NCBI GenBank assembly: GCA_963665155.2
Contig: CAXXFI010000002.1
Span: 1,550,001-1,614,000, forward strand
Direction: 5' to 3'
Length of the DNA stretch: 64,000 nucleotides
Source of the DNA: UBA1141 sp963665155
GTDB taxonomy: Bacteria > Chloroflexota > Dehalococcoidia > Lucifugimonadales > UBA3495
In this document: positions 26,811 through 36,014 of the stretch, one piece after another
Layout of the letters: every line of letters starts with the position of its first letter
Position numbering within the stretch: position 1 is the stretch's first letter
Position numbers and translations under genes: made by a program
The notes under the pieces: model-generated
The model's database searches: none
The model's input: only the letters and a program-made list of their open reading frames with translations
What the model was told of the DNA's origin: nothing

Positions 26811-28004
26811 ATGCACCAACGCACGGCCAGACGACGAATAAAGCCACAATCCGTAGCTAATTGGTGCAGTAATGCCGCCATTCAGCTTGACTTTATAGCT
26901 GAAATCGACGACAATGATAGGCAGACGGGAGCGGTGGTGGTGGAACACCAATCGCTCCCTAATCAAGATGGAGGGTCTAGCTCCACCATGACTGCCACTA
27001 ATCTTAATTCCACCACGGCGAATCCTCAACCCCGCAAGACCTATCCCCAAGACTGGCCCGCTTACAACGCCGCCCAAACCTCGGAGAAAGATACCTTCAT
27101 GGTGCTCCTGGCGGACCTGTGCGCCAATATCCCCCAGCCCGAATACAGCTTCGGTCGCCCACGATTCCCTTTGGCGGATATGGTCTACACCGGAACCACA
27201 AAGGTTTACGCTGGCTTTTCGGCCCGGCGCTTCGATTGCGACGTTAGGGATGCTTGCCGGAAGGACTTCATTAGCACACCACCGTCGTTCAGCTCGGTCA
27301 ACCGCTACATCGCCAACCCGGACTTGACCCCGATCATTACGGCCCTGATCGAGCGGAGCGCGGAACCACTTAGCATTGTGGAATCGGCTTTTGCCGTGGA
27401 TAGTTCCGGCTTCTCCACCTGTCGCTTCGACCGTTGGTACGACGCCAAATGGGGCAAAGAAAAGTCTCAGAGGCAGTGGCTCAAGGCCCACATCGTGACT
27501 GGAACCAAGACCAACATCGTCACCAGCGTTGAGATCACTCCCAGCAATATCCACGACTCGCCGGTATTGCCCGGGCTGCTGGACAGCACGGACAAGCAGT
27601 TTACAATGACTGAGGTTTCGGCTGACAAGGCGTACCTGTCGGATGCCAACCTGCGGCTTATCGAAGGGCACGGGGCCTACCCGTACATCCCCTTCAAGTC
27701 CAACACCACGGGCCGGGGGTCGCCTATGTGGAAGCGGCTTTACGCGTACTTCACGTTGAACGAGGAATCGTGGGCCGCCCACTATCACCGGAGGTCGAAC
27801 GTCGAAACCACGTTCAGCATGATCAAGGGCAAGTTCGGCGATTCCGTTCGGGCGAAGTCCGAACCCGGCCAGGTCAACGAGATTCTGTTGAAGGTTCTGT
27901 GTCATAATATCTGCGTTCTAATCCAGTCGATGTATGAGTTTGGGGTTGCCCCTTCGCTTGAACCAAAAGTGTTGCCTGAATCACAAGTCAGGTGGTTGAA
28001 CTAA
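26811..28004 (+). CDS. IS5-family DDE transposase, copy 1
   Basis: 397 residues. The RNase-H-like core shows the three acidic residues in context: AFAVDSSGFSTCRF (first Asp), TEVSADKAYLSDANL (second Asp in the D-K-AY motif), and YHRRSNVETTFSMIKGKFG (Glu in the R-x-x-x-E-x-x-F-x-x-x-K motif). A helical N-terminal DNA-binding part contains PLADMVYTGTTKVYAGFSARR. The gene is intact and identical in both copies, so the element may be active. It ends 18 bp before the right inverted repeat. Confidence 0.92.
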   Translation: MHQRTARRRIKPQSVANWCSNAAIQLDFIAEIDDNDRQTGAVVVEHQSLPNQDGGSSSTMTATNLNSTTANPQPRKTYPQDWPAYNAAQTSEKDTFMVLLADLCANIPQPEYSFGRPRFPLADMVYTGTTKVYAGFSARRFDCDVRDACRKDFISTPPSFSSVNRYIANPDLTPIITALIERSAEPLSIVESAFAVDSSGFSTCRFDRWYDAKWGKEKSQRQWLKAHIVTGTKTNIVTSVEITPSNIHDSPVLPGLLDSTDKQFTMTEVSADKAYLSDANLRLIEGHGAYPYIPFKSNTTGRGSPMWKRLYAYFTLNEESWAAHYHRRSNVETTFSMIKGKFGDSVRAKSEPGQVNEILLKVLCHNICVLIQSMYEFGVAPSLEPKVLPESQVRWLN

Positions 28005-28039
28005 AAGGGGCCTATTAATCTGACTTTTGGTGCAAAGCC

Positions 28040-28183
28040 GGTGAGGAGGTAATCCCGGCCCTCAAAGATGTTCATCCCCCGCCGGACTTGTACCAACGGC
28101 TAGCCCAAGTCTCGCCCATGACCACTGAAGAACTACAAAGAGCCCGGTTCCGCCCAGCGCCCTCTGACGTCGTAGCGACTTAA
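28040..28183 (+). pseudogene. LLM-class flavin monooxygenase, displaced C-terminal fragment
   Basis: Immediately after the right inverted repeat, the frame from 28040 encodes 47 residues (GEEVIPALKDVHPPPDLYQR and on) to TAA 28181-28183. Its first nine bases GGTGAGGAG are the same nine that end the LLM monooxygenase fragment at the far side of transposon copy 2 (55679-55687, minus strand). Joining the two across one copy of the 9-mer restores a 377-residue LLM protein. The fragment is therefore the tail of that gene, separated by 27 kb. Confidence 0.88.
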
Positions 28184-28320
28184 CCCCATAATCCGGGAAC
28201 GTAAATCTGGGGAGTCAAATCCAGGAACCCATTTCCAAGAACCAGGAACCCATTTCCAAGAACAAAGAAGCGCGTAGAATCGCTTAGTAAGCCATATAAG
28301 CCCGCAGATTGGAGCTGGCA

Positions 28321-29625
28321 ATGCTCTTAAAACAGAAAAAGGTGTATTACGGTTGGTTCGTGGTAGCCGGCGCAGTGTTGGTGGCTTTTGGCGTGGCCGG
28401 CGGCCAGTTTTCCTTCGGCGTTTTCCTGAAGCCCATGACCGAAGATTTCGGCTGGAGCAGGGGAACCCTGTCCTTGGCCTTTGGCACTACATTCATGATA
28501 TCTGGATTGCTGCGTCCCCTTGCCGGCTACCTTGCCGACCGGTACAGCCCCAAGATTGCCGTGCTATCCGGCGTCGCAATTATGGGATGCATGCTCTTGG
28601 TGATCCCCTTTATTCAAAATTTGGCCCAGCTCTTTGTGTTTTTCGCCATCATGAGCATTGGGGTAACCTTGGGCACCGGGCCGATTCTAACAAAAATTGT
28701 TAGTGCCTGGTTCCACACCAGACGCGGGTTGACCCTGGGTCTGGTCGGCGGGGCCAGCTCCGTCGGGGCAATGGTCCTGGTGCCTGGAACATCGGCGCTC
28801 TTGGTCTTAGGAGACTGGAAGCAGGCCTATTGGTTTCTGGGAATAATGCTGTTGGCCCTAGTGCTGCCGCTCGCCTACTTGCTTATAAGAAATCGGCCTG
28901 ATGAAGTAGGGTTGGAGCCATGGAGCGGCTCGGGGTCTTCGACAAGTCCAGGCACCGTATCCGCCATCCAGCGCCAGTCTTTGTTCGGGCGGGACGCTAC
29001 CCTTCGCGAGGCTGTAAAGACACCTCTTTTCCTGAAGCTCACCCTGGGTTATTTCGTTTGAGGGTACTCCATGAGCTTCGTGAATGCTCACTTTGTGACT
29101 TACGCCCAAGACTTGGGCTATCATCCCATGGTGGCCGCCGGGATTTTTAGCATGATCGGTGCATGCGCCATTACTGGCGCATTGTATTTGGGTCACCTAT
29201 CGGACAAATTGGGCCGCCGTCGGCTACTGAGCTTTTCCTACCAGCTTCGGGGGCTGGGTTTTGTGGTGGTTCTCCTTTCCATGGGGATTCCCTTCTTGGG
29301 AATTCCACCCTTGGGCATAGGGTCATTGGTGGTCGGGGTAATGTTGGTGGGAATCTCGTGGAACGCCGTGGTTTCGATCACCGCCGCCTACGCCTCGGAC
29401 CGGTTTGGTGTCAAGAATTTAGGCTCAATCTACGGCATGATGTTTGCGGTTATGCCAATCGGATCGGGATTGGGTGCCTTTTTGGGTGGAACTTTGTACG
29501 ATGTGCGGGGTACCTACGACGTCGCCATCTGGAGCAACATAATACTTTTGACCCTGGCAGCCGCTTCCGTGTTGTCCATCAAGGACAGCAGGGTTGCGGT
29601 GCCGGAAGCCGCAGCGGCGGATTGA
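28321..29625 (+). CDS. MFS transporter with in-frame UGA (candidate selenoprotein)
   Basis: A 434-residue, 12-helix MFS protein from ATG 28321 (GGAG 6 nt before) with one in-frame TGA at 29059-29061 (residue 247). The first half is complete (KVYYGWFVVAGAVLVAFGV, GYLADRYSPK). The UGA lies in the first helix of the second half: LTLGYFV-UGA-GYSMSFVNAHF. MFS proteins of this monocarboxylate-like group often have FF(V/L)CGF at this point, so UGA replaces Cys. Homology continues without shift afterwards (GHLSDKLGRRRLL, MMFAVMPIGSGLGAFLGGTL). A hairpin starts 10 nt after the UGA. The alternatives are a nonsense mutation or a stop-delimited split gene. The substrate is unknown. Confidence 0.68.
29062..29090 (+). 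promoter_or_regulatory. Candidate bacterial SECIS hairpin, MFS gene
   Basis: Ten nt after the UGA, TGAGC (29072-29076) pairs with GCTCA (29086-29090). TT/AA pairs inside close a CGTG loop, leaving a single unpaired T at 29085. Spacing, a bulged U and a GU-containing loop resemble the E. coli fdhF element, although the stem is AU-rich and weak. Confidence 0.45.
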
Positions 29626-29775
29626 CCACACGCCTGTTTGAACAAGCGTACTGTGCAAGCGGGATTTGCGGGAGACGCAGAGCTACTTCCCCAAATCACT
29701 TGATCCCGGCCATAAATTCTCACCAGTCGATAAAGAGACCATTATTAAAGAAACCACAGGCAAGGAGGCCGAATC

Positions 29776-30759
29776 ATGCGAGCGGCTGTGATAACCGAAC
29801 GCGGCGGACCGGAAGTTTTTCGAATCGAAGACCGTGATGACCCTAAACCCGGGCCCGAAGACGTCCTAGTCGACGTGAAAGCAACTGCCCTGAACCGGTC
29901 TGATCTGCTGCAACGGATGGGCGGCTATCCTGCCCCTCCTGGCGTATCGGCCGACGTGCCGGGCCTGGAATTTTCCGGAGTGGTAATAGAAGCCGGTGAA
30001 AGGGTCACCGGAGTTTCGCCGGGAGACAATGTATTCGGTCTGCTAGGAGGAGGCGGTTACGCTAACCGGGTAATCACCCACCACCGGATGGCTATGCCCA
30101 TGCCTGCAAACTTGGACTTCGTGCAGGCTGCGGCAGTCCCCGAAGTGTTCTTCACGGCCTACGACGCCCTATTCAACCATTGCGAATTGGAGATGGGGGA
30201 GTCGGTGCTGATTCACGCCGTGGGCAGCGGAGTGGGAACCGCAGCGCTGCAACTGGCCCACCACGCCGGGGCCTACGTCTTCGGAACGGCGGGCTCGGCG
30301 GACAAGCTGGCCAAAGCCGCCGAGTTGGGTTTGGACGTTGGCATCAACTACAAAGAGGAAGATTTCGCTGAAGTCGTCAAGGATAAAACCAGCCGCGCTG
30401 GTGTGAACGTGGTGCTGGACATGATCGGCGAGCCCTACTGGGAGCGCAACCTGGCCTCATTGTCCCAAAAAGGAAGGTTGGTGTTGGTTGGCCTGATGGG
30501 TGGCGACAAGGTGCAAACCAGCTTGGGCGCTCTTATGCCCAAGCGCCTCAGGATTCACGGGACCGTCCTGCGCGTTAGGCCCTTGGAAGAAAAGATAGCC
30601 TTGACGCAGCAGATCCAGCAACACGTTCTTCCGTTAATCGCCGATGGTCGCATCGTGCCGGTGGTGGACCGGGCTTTCCCCTTGGACCAAGTCAGCCAGG
30701 CCCATGAATATATGGAGAGCAACGCTAACTTCGGCAAAATTATTCTGACCAATAGCTGA
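29776..30759 (+). CDS. NAD(P)H quinone oxidoreductase (PIG3/zeta-crystallin type)
   Basis: A 327-residue zinc-independent medium-chain dehydrogenase. GroES-like N-terminal part: EDVLVDVKATALNRSDLLQR and PGLEFSGVVIEAGERVTGV. Nucleotide-binding half: VLIHAVGSGVGTAALQLAHH followed by a GTAGSADKLAKAAELG stretch. No structural-zinc Cys cluster is present. The ATG follows CAAGGAGGCCGAATC. It probably reduces quinones or enones with NADPH. It lies 115 bp before a GMC oxidoreductase gene on the same strand. Confidence 0.9.
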   Translation: MRAAVITERGGPEVFRIEDRDDPKPGPEDVLVDVKATALNRSDLLQRMGGYPAPPGVSADVPGLEFSGVVIEAGERVTGVSPGDNVFGLLGGGGYANRVITHHRMAMPMPANLDFVQAAAVPEVFFTAYDALFNHCELEMGESVLIHAVGSGVGTAALQLAHHAGAYVFGTAGSADKLAKAAELGLDVGINYKEEDFAEVVKDKTSRAGVNVVLDMIGEPYWERNLASLSQKGRLVLVGLMGGDKVQTSLGALMPKRLRIHGTVLRVRPLEEKIALTQQIQQHVLPLIADGRIVPVVDRAFPLDQVSQAHEYMESNANFGKIILTNS

Positions 30760-30874
30760 CCGTTACTGAACCGGATATAATTCGTCGGCCCGGATCGGGT
30801 ATGGGCTAAACCCACTGCCATCGCCCGATTCCGGACCCGGAGGCTAGTATTCTTTTGAATTTGGGAGGATTGAC

Positions 30875-32410
30875 ATGAAATACGATTTTGTTGTTATCGG
30901 CGCCGGTTCCGCTGGCTGCGTGGTTGCTTCCAGGTTGGCCGAAGACCACAACAAATCAGTGCTGCTAATTGAGGCCGGGCCTGATTACCCTGAGTTCCAG
31001 CATTACCCCGATGACCTCAAGTTCGGCTACAAGCCCGACGCCTCGGCTATGGGCGCCCCTCATAACTGGTCCTGGGTGGCCAAAGGCTCCGCCGCCCAAA
31101 CCGAGGCCATTCCCGCTCCCAGAGGAAAGGTAGTTGGAGGCACCAGTGCAATCAACGGTCAAGTCCTGTTGCGGGGAGTGCCCGAGGACTATGACGGTTG
31201 GGCGGCGGAAGGGAACGACGAATGGTCCTACATCAACGTCCTGCCCCACTTTCGCAACATGGAAACGGACATGGACATCCGGGACGATTTTCACGGCACC
31301 AGCGGACCGATTCCCGTTCGCCGTTTCCCTCGGAATGAGTGGCTGCCCTTCCAAAATGCGTTTTACAGAGCGTCGGTGGATGCGGGCTACCCTGAAGACG
31401 AAGACATGAACAACCCGGACTCGTCCGGCGTCGGTCCGATACCCATGAACAACCCCGAGGGCGTGCGCATGAGCACGGCGCTGACCTACCTGAGCGCACA
31501 GCGGCATCGGCTCAACCTGACCATCAGGGCCAACGTCATGGTCCACCGTATCCTGTTCGAGGGAAAGACGGCCACCGGCGTCCGAGTGGAAAGCGGGGGA
31601 GAGGTTTTCGACATAGAGGCCGAGCAAATTATCTTGAGCGCCGGAGCCATGGCCTCGCCTCAGATATTGATGCTTTCCGGTATCGGACCGGCCGACCACC
31701 TGCGAGAGATGGGAATTCCGGTGGTTCACGAGTTGCCCGGCGTTGGCCAAAACCTGAGGGACCATCCTTTGGTGGCGGTGCTAATGAGCGTGAAGGATGA
31801 GTTTCCCCAGGACCCTCTTGCGCCCAGGACACAGACAGGAATTCGGTATACCGCAACAGGTTCTCCCGACCGTAACGACATGCAGATCATGGCCTCCAAC
31901 TTCTCATCGCCCATCGGCGCGGCCGACCCCTTCGCTCAAGAGGGTGTGCGGTTTACCTGCATACTGGAACTGGCCGATGGCGCCGGAGAGGTGCGGCTTT
32001 CGGCCAACGATCCCAACGTCCAACCAGACTTGAACTACAGGTACCTGGAGTTACCCAGGGACCGGGAAAGGTTGCGAGAGGCAGTACGGATCTGCGTTCG
32101 CCTGCTGGAACACGGCGCTTTCAGCGACATTGTGGACAAGCGTTTGGAACCCAGCGACGAGGAGCTTGCTTCGGACGACGCGTTGGACGGATGGTTGATG
32201 AGGACGGTGGTAAACACCACCCATGCCTCAGGCACCTGCAAGATGGGCCCGGCATCGGACCCCATGGCGGTGGTGAACCAACGCCTACAGGTCCATGGCC
32301 TCGAAAATATTCGGGTGGCCGATGCTTCCATTATGCCAAACGTCATCCGGGCCAACACCAACGCCACAACAATTATGATCGGAGAGCGGGCGGCGGACTG
32401 GCTTAAGTAG
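30875..32410 (+). CDS. GMC family FAD-dependent oxidoreductase
   Basis: 511 residues, ATG after GGGAGGATTGAC. FAD site VIGAGSAGCVVASRLAEDHN, signature PRGKVVGGTSAINGQVLLRG, and second signature LSAGAMASPQILMLSGIGPA. The active-site His is in NTTHASGTCKMGP and the Asn in RANTNATTIMIGER. It is closely similar in layout to the paralogues at 15693 and 42198. It follows a quinone oxidoreductase gene, so the two may form a short redox operon. The alcohol substrate is unknown. Confidence 0.92.
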   Translation: MKYDFVVIGAGSAGCVVASRLAEDHNKSVLLIEAGPDYPEFQHYPDDLKFGYKPDASAMGAPHNWSWVAKGSAAQTEAIPAPRGKVVGGTSAINGQVLLRGVPEDYDGWAAEGNDEWSYINVLPHFRNMETDMDIRDDFHGTSGPIPVRRFPRNEWLPFQNAFYRASVDAGYPEDEDMNNPDSSGVGPIPMNNPEGVRMSTALTYLSAQRHRLNLTIRANVMVHRILFEGKTATGVRVESGGEVFDIEAEQIILSAGAMASPQILMLSGIGPADHLREMGIPVVHELPGVGQNLRDHPLVAVLMSVKDEFPQDPLAPRTQTGIRYTATGSPDRNDMQIMASNFSSPIGAADPFAQEGVRFTCILELADGAGEVRLSANDPNVQPDLNYRYLELPRDRERLREAVRICVRLLEHGAFSDIVDKRLEPSDEELASDDALDGWLMRTVVNTTHASGTCKMGPASDPMAVVNQRLQVHGLENIRVADASIMPNVIRANTNATTIMIGERAADWLK

Positions 32411-32477
32411 GGCTATGTTTTGGGGGTAGAGTTCCAGGGTGAGGATGGATGACCGACCGCCCGTGTGTGGGAGGGGC

Positions 32478-32514
32478 GAAATCCCCCTAAATCCCCCTTT
32501 ATGAAAGGGGGACT
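32478..32514. repeat. GC-rich dispersed palindrome, intergenic copy
   Basis: Stem TCCCCCTTT / AAAGGGGGA with loop ATG, preceded by another ATCCCCC. It is the relative of 5377-5412. Here it lies between the convergent GMC and DUF255 genes and could act as a terminator. Confidence 0.75.
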
Positions 32515-32556
32515 TGACTCGTCTTGGCAATTGGGTTTGACCCTGTTGCAGATTCC

Positions 32557-34290
32557 TTAGCTGGCACCATGAAGTAAGCCCGGGGTGAAATCTTCGGGCT
32601 TGCTTACCCGGACCGGCGAACCATCATGGCCCTGAATTTGGGCAAAAGTCTCGCCGTCACTTGCGGCAAAGCGGGGCACCAAGTTGCCAGTGCCCAGCTT
32701 GGTCCGGGCCGCCTTGGCCATGGCACGGACTTGCTCGCTGCCCGGTTGGCCGGTTAAGGTCACGATAACTGGGTCGGACAACAGCCTTGCGACTGCGTGC
32801 CCGAAGCCCGCCGCAAAGGCACCGTGCTGCCGGTGAGAATTTGGGAAGCTCTTTAGTGCCCAGACTGCTTGTTCCTTGAATCTGGTGTCGCCGCTAAAAG
32901 CTGCCAAGCGTAGGAAGAACGACGCTGCCTCGGCGTTTTGGGATAGCACGGTTAAAGGGAAACGCAAGTTAGCTGGCCCTGTTGCGCTAATGTCGGAAAA
33001 GCCCCCGGCGGGATTGCGGTGCATCCGAATAATTTCATCGGCCAATGCCAAAGCCTTTTGAAGATAATCCGGGTCATCTAAATTTGCGTACCCGTCCAAC
33101 ATGGCCATTCCGGCAGTCACCGCATCGCTCAGGAGCCCCGGTGTCCTGGCTTCATCATCCTGAAAGTGAAACATTCCCCCCTCAGGAGCCCGTAAGTTGG
33201 ACCACAGGAACTCTAATATTGCCTGCGCCCGCACTTTGCAATCATCGCGGCCCAGAATCCACCAAGCCTCCAGGTAAGCCGATGTGGCCCGCGCGTTGGC
33301 ATCGCAGTAGATGAATTCATCCATCACCGGTATCAGTAGCGAAGATTCGGACGCCGGCCCGGCATTGAACTCCCCTTCCCGGCGCACGTAGTCCTGGCAA
33401 CCGTAAAAAGGCGCCTGGTCGCTTTTGGACAATGTGGATTCCATGAAGTCTATTATTTCTTCGGCGGTCTTTCTGTGGAACGGATCGCCGGTCAGCAGAT
33501 AGGCGTGCAGGTAGTTGCGCAATAGAGAGGCTTGGTCGTCCAGCAGTTTTTCCGGGTGGGGTTCGCTCCAGTCCGCCTTTGAGGAATAGCGATAGAAGCC
33601 GCCAGCTTCCTGGTGGTACATGGGGCTGCTACGGAGCCTGTCTAGGGTCAATACAACGTGGTCCAAGTGGGACTTTTGGCCCGAGGTTTCGAACTGGTAG
33701 AACAAGAATTCTAAAGCGTCGGTGTGCAGGAACTTGAACTGGCCTCCGAATCCCCCGTTTTCCTCGTCGGCCAAACCCTCGACTATACCGGTAATTTCGG
33801 CCACTAGCTCAGGCCCCAAGGGCAACGCTTCATCCGTCTCGTTGGTGGACGTTGAGTTTCCGGGCGATTGCAGTTCAGGCTGAGCAGAGGCAAGGAATAG
33901 GGCCTCTTTGTCCCGCTTGTAGAGGTCGATCATCTTGACCAGGACGTTGATAAACGGCTCCGGGTCGTTGTAGTTGGTGCTGAAAAGGTGGCCGCCGTCG
34001 GGTGTCAAAAAAGCTATGGTCGGCCAGCCGTTCTGGTTGTAGCGTAGGTCAATGTCGGGCCTTTGGGATTCTTCCACACGTATGGGCACAAAGAAGGCAT
34101 TGAGCAGGGCGATTACTTCGTCGTCGGACAAGGCTGCTTCGTCCATGCGTTGGCAAAAGCCGCACCAGAAGGCAGTGAGGAATACCACCGGCAGCTTGTC
34201 CTGCGCTTGTGCTTCGGCAAATGCCTCGGGTCCCCATTCCCGCCACCTTATTCGGTGAGCCTGGTTTGAGCGCACGGAGAAACGGAACAT
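32557..34290 (-). CDS. DUF255 thioredoxin-domain protein (YyaL/SPATA20-like)
   Basis: 577 residues. The N-terminal thioredoxin-like DUF255 domain has PVVFLTAFWCGFCQRMDEAA, a CxxC pair, then a FVPIRVEESQRPDIDLRYN segment and GWPTIAFLTPDGG. The remainder is an alpha/alpha toroid of the N-acylglucosamine-2-epimerase/six-hairpin type, with repeated Gly-Gly-x-F-Y/H motifs (EAGGFYRYSSKADWSEPHPEK is split over such a helix pair). The N-terminal segment is shorter than in classical YyaL (about 690 residues). Its function in bacteria is unknown. Confidence 0.85.
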   Translation of the reverse strand: MFRFSVRSNQAHRIRWREWGPEAFAEAQAQDKLPVVFLTAFWCGFCQRMDEAALSDDEVIALLNAFFVPIRVEESQRPDIDLRYNQNGWPTIAFLTPDGGHLFSTNYNDPEPFINVLVKMIDLYKRDKEALFLASAQPELQSPGNSTSTNETDEALPLGPELVAEITGIVEGLADEENGGFGGQFKFLHTDALEFLFYQFETSGQKSHLDHVVLTLDRLRSSPMYHQEAGGFYRYSSKADWSEPHPEKLLDDQASLLRNYLHAYLLTGDPFHRKTAEEIIDFMESTLSKSDQAPFYGCQDYVRREGEFNAGPASESSLLIPVMDEFIYCDANARATSAYLEAWWILGRDDCKVRAQAILEFLWSNLRAPEGGMFHFQDDEARTPGLLSDAVTAGMAMLDGYANLDDPDYLQKALALADEIIRMHRNPAGGFSDISATGPANLRFPLTVLSQNAEAASFFLRLAAFSGDTRFKEQAVWALKSFPNSHRQHGAFAAGFGHAVARLLSDPVIVTLTGQPGSEQVRAMAKAARTKLGTGNLVPRFAASDGETFAQIQGHDGSPVRVSKPEDFTPGLLHGAS

Positions 34291-34560
34291 TTAAGTCCTT
34301 ATCGAGGGAGTTTTTTGCGGAGCAGGCTCAGAAATTGATCAGCAGCGGGTACCGTACCAGCGACCCATTCGTCAATCTGAGCTACGCCTGAATCCATACA
34401 CCGGCATCCGCAGGCGTGACAGTTTGACAGTGCCATTTTCCACGACAGGAAACTGACCCGCTGACCTAATGTGGGATGAGGATCCTCTGTAGGTCCTGAT
34501 CTCCGGCAGCGAGTCTGCAGGTTCGGCGTAGCCTTACCGTTTGAGGAACCAGAAGGAATA
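34291..34560. other. Intergenic between DUF255 and grdB
   Basis: A plus-strand frame ending at TGA 34389-34391 reads FFAEQAQKLISSGYRTSDPF followed by VNLSYA, which looks like the tail of a lost protein. No complete gene, and no tRNA-Sec, was found here. Confidence 0.3.
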
Positions 34561-35844
34561 CTAACTCCCCGCCTCGGTCTTTAGCGCCTCCAGGGCTTCA
34601 AGCACCGTCTTCCTCCGCAACTCCTTCTCCTCCTCAGGGGGCAAGGACGCGTCGCCCATTACGTGGACGATGCCCCGGCCTTGGACGATGCGGTTCGAGC
34701 CGACCATTTTGGCCACTGGCATCACAGAAGTTACTTGGCAAACCGGGATGCCAGCCTTTTCCAACTCCGTCGCCATCGCAGCGCCGCTGCGAGTGCTGGT
34801 CCCTCAAGTGGACGTCAGGATTACGGCGTCGACCCCCGCCTCCTTCAACGACTGGGCTATCTCCCGGCCCAAGCGGCGGCTGTTGGCCAAAGGATTGACC
34901 AGCCCCGAGGTTGAATAGAACTGCCCGTGGAGTTCGCCGACCACGTTTTGCTCTTCCAATTCCCGCAGGATATCCACGGGCACCAACCGGTCCGGGTCGT
35001 CCTCCACGTAGCGGGTGTCGTAGCCCCGGTGAGCGACTTCGTAAGCTTCGCCCTTAAGGTCGTCGCTGGAAGCAATGTCGTATGCGCCCCAGTTGGTGGC
35101 GGCAAAGTGTGCAATCTTGTCGGGGTTGCCCTTGGGCACCAGCCCACCGTCGGTGACGATAGCGATTTTGGACTTGGAAAGGTCGGCCACCGGTGCAGGA
35201 GCCGGTACCGGGACGAAAGTGGGCGCAGGTAGTTCGGACTTGTAAGGCTCACCGGTGGTTTTGGCGTGGAGCATAGCCACCAACCGCTGGGCGGATGTTT
35301 GCTCAGTGAACCCGTCTTTTAGTATGCCCATGGGGATGTAACCAGCTTCTTCGGGAAGACCAATTTCTTCTTGATGAGCCAACTTGAGGGCAATGACCGC
35401 CATCTTTTCCAGGGCGTCTCGCATCCCAGCGGCTTGAGCGCCCGAGTCCACAATGTGGATGGACTGGTGGTAGAGGTCCACTCCAGGGTTCTCCACGGCC
35501 ATTCCTGTGGTCACAGGTATACCCAGGGAGTCGTCAACCGCTGCGCACAAAGCACCGCAAGCGACGCCGTAACGCCCGGCCTCAAAACATGGCCCGGCGA
35601 AGAACAAATCGGCCTCAGCTTCTTTAACTTCCCGCAACACGCGGTCGGTTAATTCTTCCAGGTTCTCGGCAGCGTAGTTGTCGCCGCAAATTATGGTGCG
35701 GACCACTTGGGCTCCATCGCCCATGACTTGCTCCATAAGCCGACCGGGGCCAACAGCGCTGTCCTTGACCACCGGGGTCATTCCAGCTGCCTCCTCGCTG
35801 CCCAAGCCTCCGAAAAACTGGTTGAGGTAGAAAACTATTCGCAT
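34561..35844 (-). CDS. grdB: Glycine/sarcosine/betaine reductase component B selenoprotein
   Basis: A 427-residue GrdB-family protein with selenocysteine encoded by TGA at 34804-34806 (residue 347). N-terminus: RIVFYLNQFFGGLGSEEAA, then FAGPCFEAGRYGVACGALC. The Sec lies in VILTST-U-GTSTRSGAAM, the known position in GrdB, after which homology continues (ELEKAGIPVCQVTSVMP, VGSNRIVQGRG) to TAG 34561. The flanking TCTRC cysteines I recall from clostridial GrdB are TSTRS here. In the classical system component B removes the amine from substrate and hands a carboxymethyl group to GrdA. It is the last gene of ligB-grdE-grdB. The substrate in this organism is unknown. Confidence 0.92.
34776..34803 (-). 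promoter_or_regulatory. Candidate bacterial SECIS hairpin, grdB
   Basis: Eleven nt after the UGA on the minus strand, TCGCAGC (34792-34786) pairs perfectly with GCTGCGA (34782-34776) around a GGC loop. The spacing equals that of the E. coli fdhF element. This is the strongest of the four hairpins. Confidence 0.7.
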
Positions 35845-36014
35845 TGGAGAAACCTCTTTATCTGAATGGCCTATTTTCTCTAAATGGATTTCATGAATCT
35901 ATCACGGAATACGGTTCGGCAAGCTCGCTATGAACCATTGATCCGGCCAACACCGCTCGTCCTGAGCCTGCCGCAGCACTGTCGAGAGTCTGAACCGAGC
36001 ACTTGACATAAGTC

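Larger units (their letters stand above)
24882..28039 (+). mobile_element. IS903-like transposon with passenger genes, copy 1
   Basis: 3158 bp bounded by perfect 18-bp inverted repeats GGCTTTGCACCAAAAGTC (24882-24899, complement 28022-28039). Inside are a DDE transposase, an unknown 171-residue protein, an excisionase-like HTH protein and a Thr/Pro-repeat lipoprotein. The 18-bp ends starting GGCTTTG and 9-bp target duplications fit the IS903 group of the IS5 family. The left flank is AGCTTTCCG (24873-24881) and the right flank GGTGAGGAG (28040-28048). These do not match each other but match the outer flanks of copy 2 in the opposite pairing. At the left end, AATCAAAAGTC subrepeats (24908-24940) echo the terminal repeat. 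Confidence 0.92.

Noticed and set aside
26223..27905. 560-codon open frame antisense to the transposase and passenger gene (also 52710-54392)
   Set aside because: It lies exactly opposite an intact DDE transposase with clear catalytic motifs and has no recognisable domain; it is a composition shadow.
34291..34560. Search for tRNA-Sec or another RNA gene beside grdB
   Set aside because: No cloverleaf with a GTTCRA-type T-loop could be drawn on either strand.
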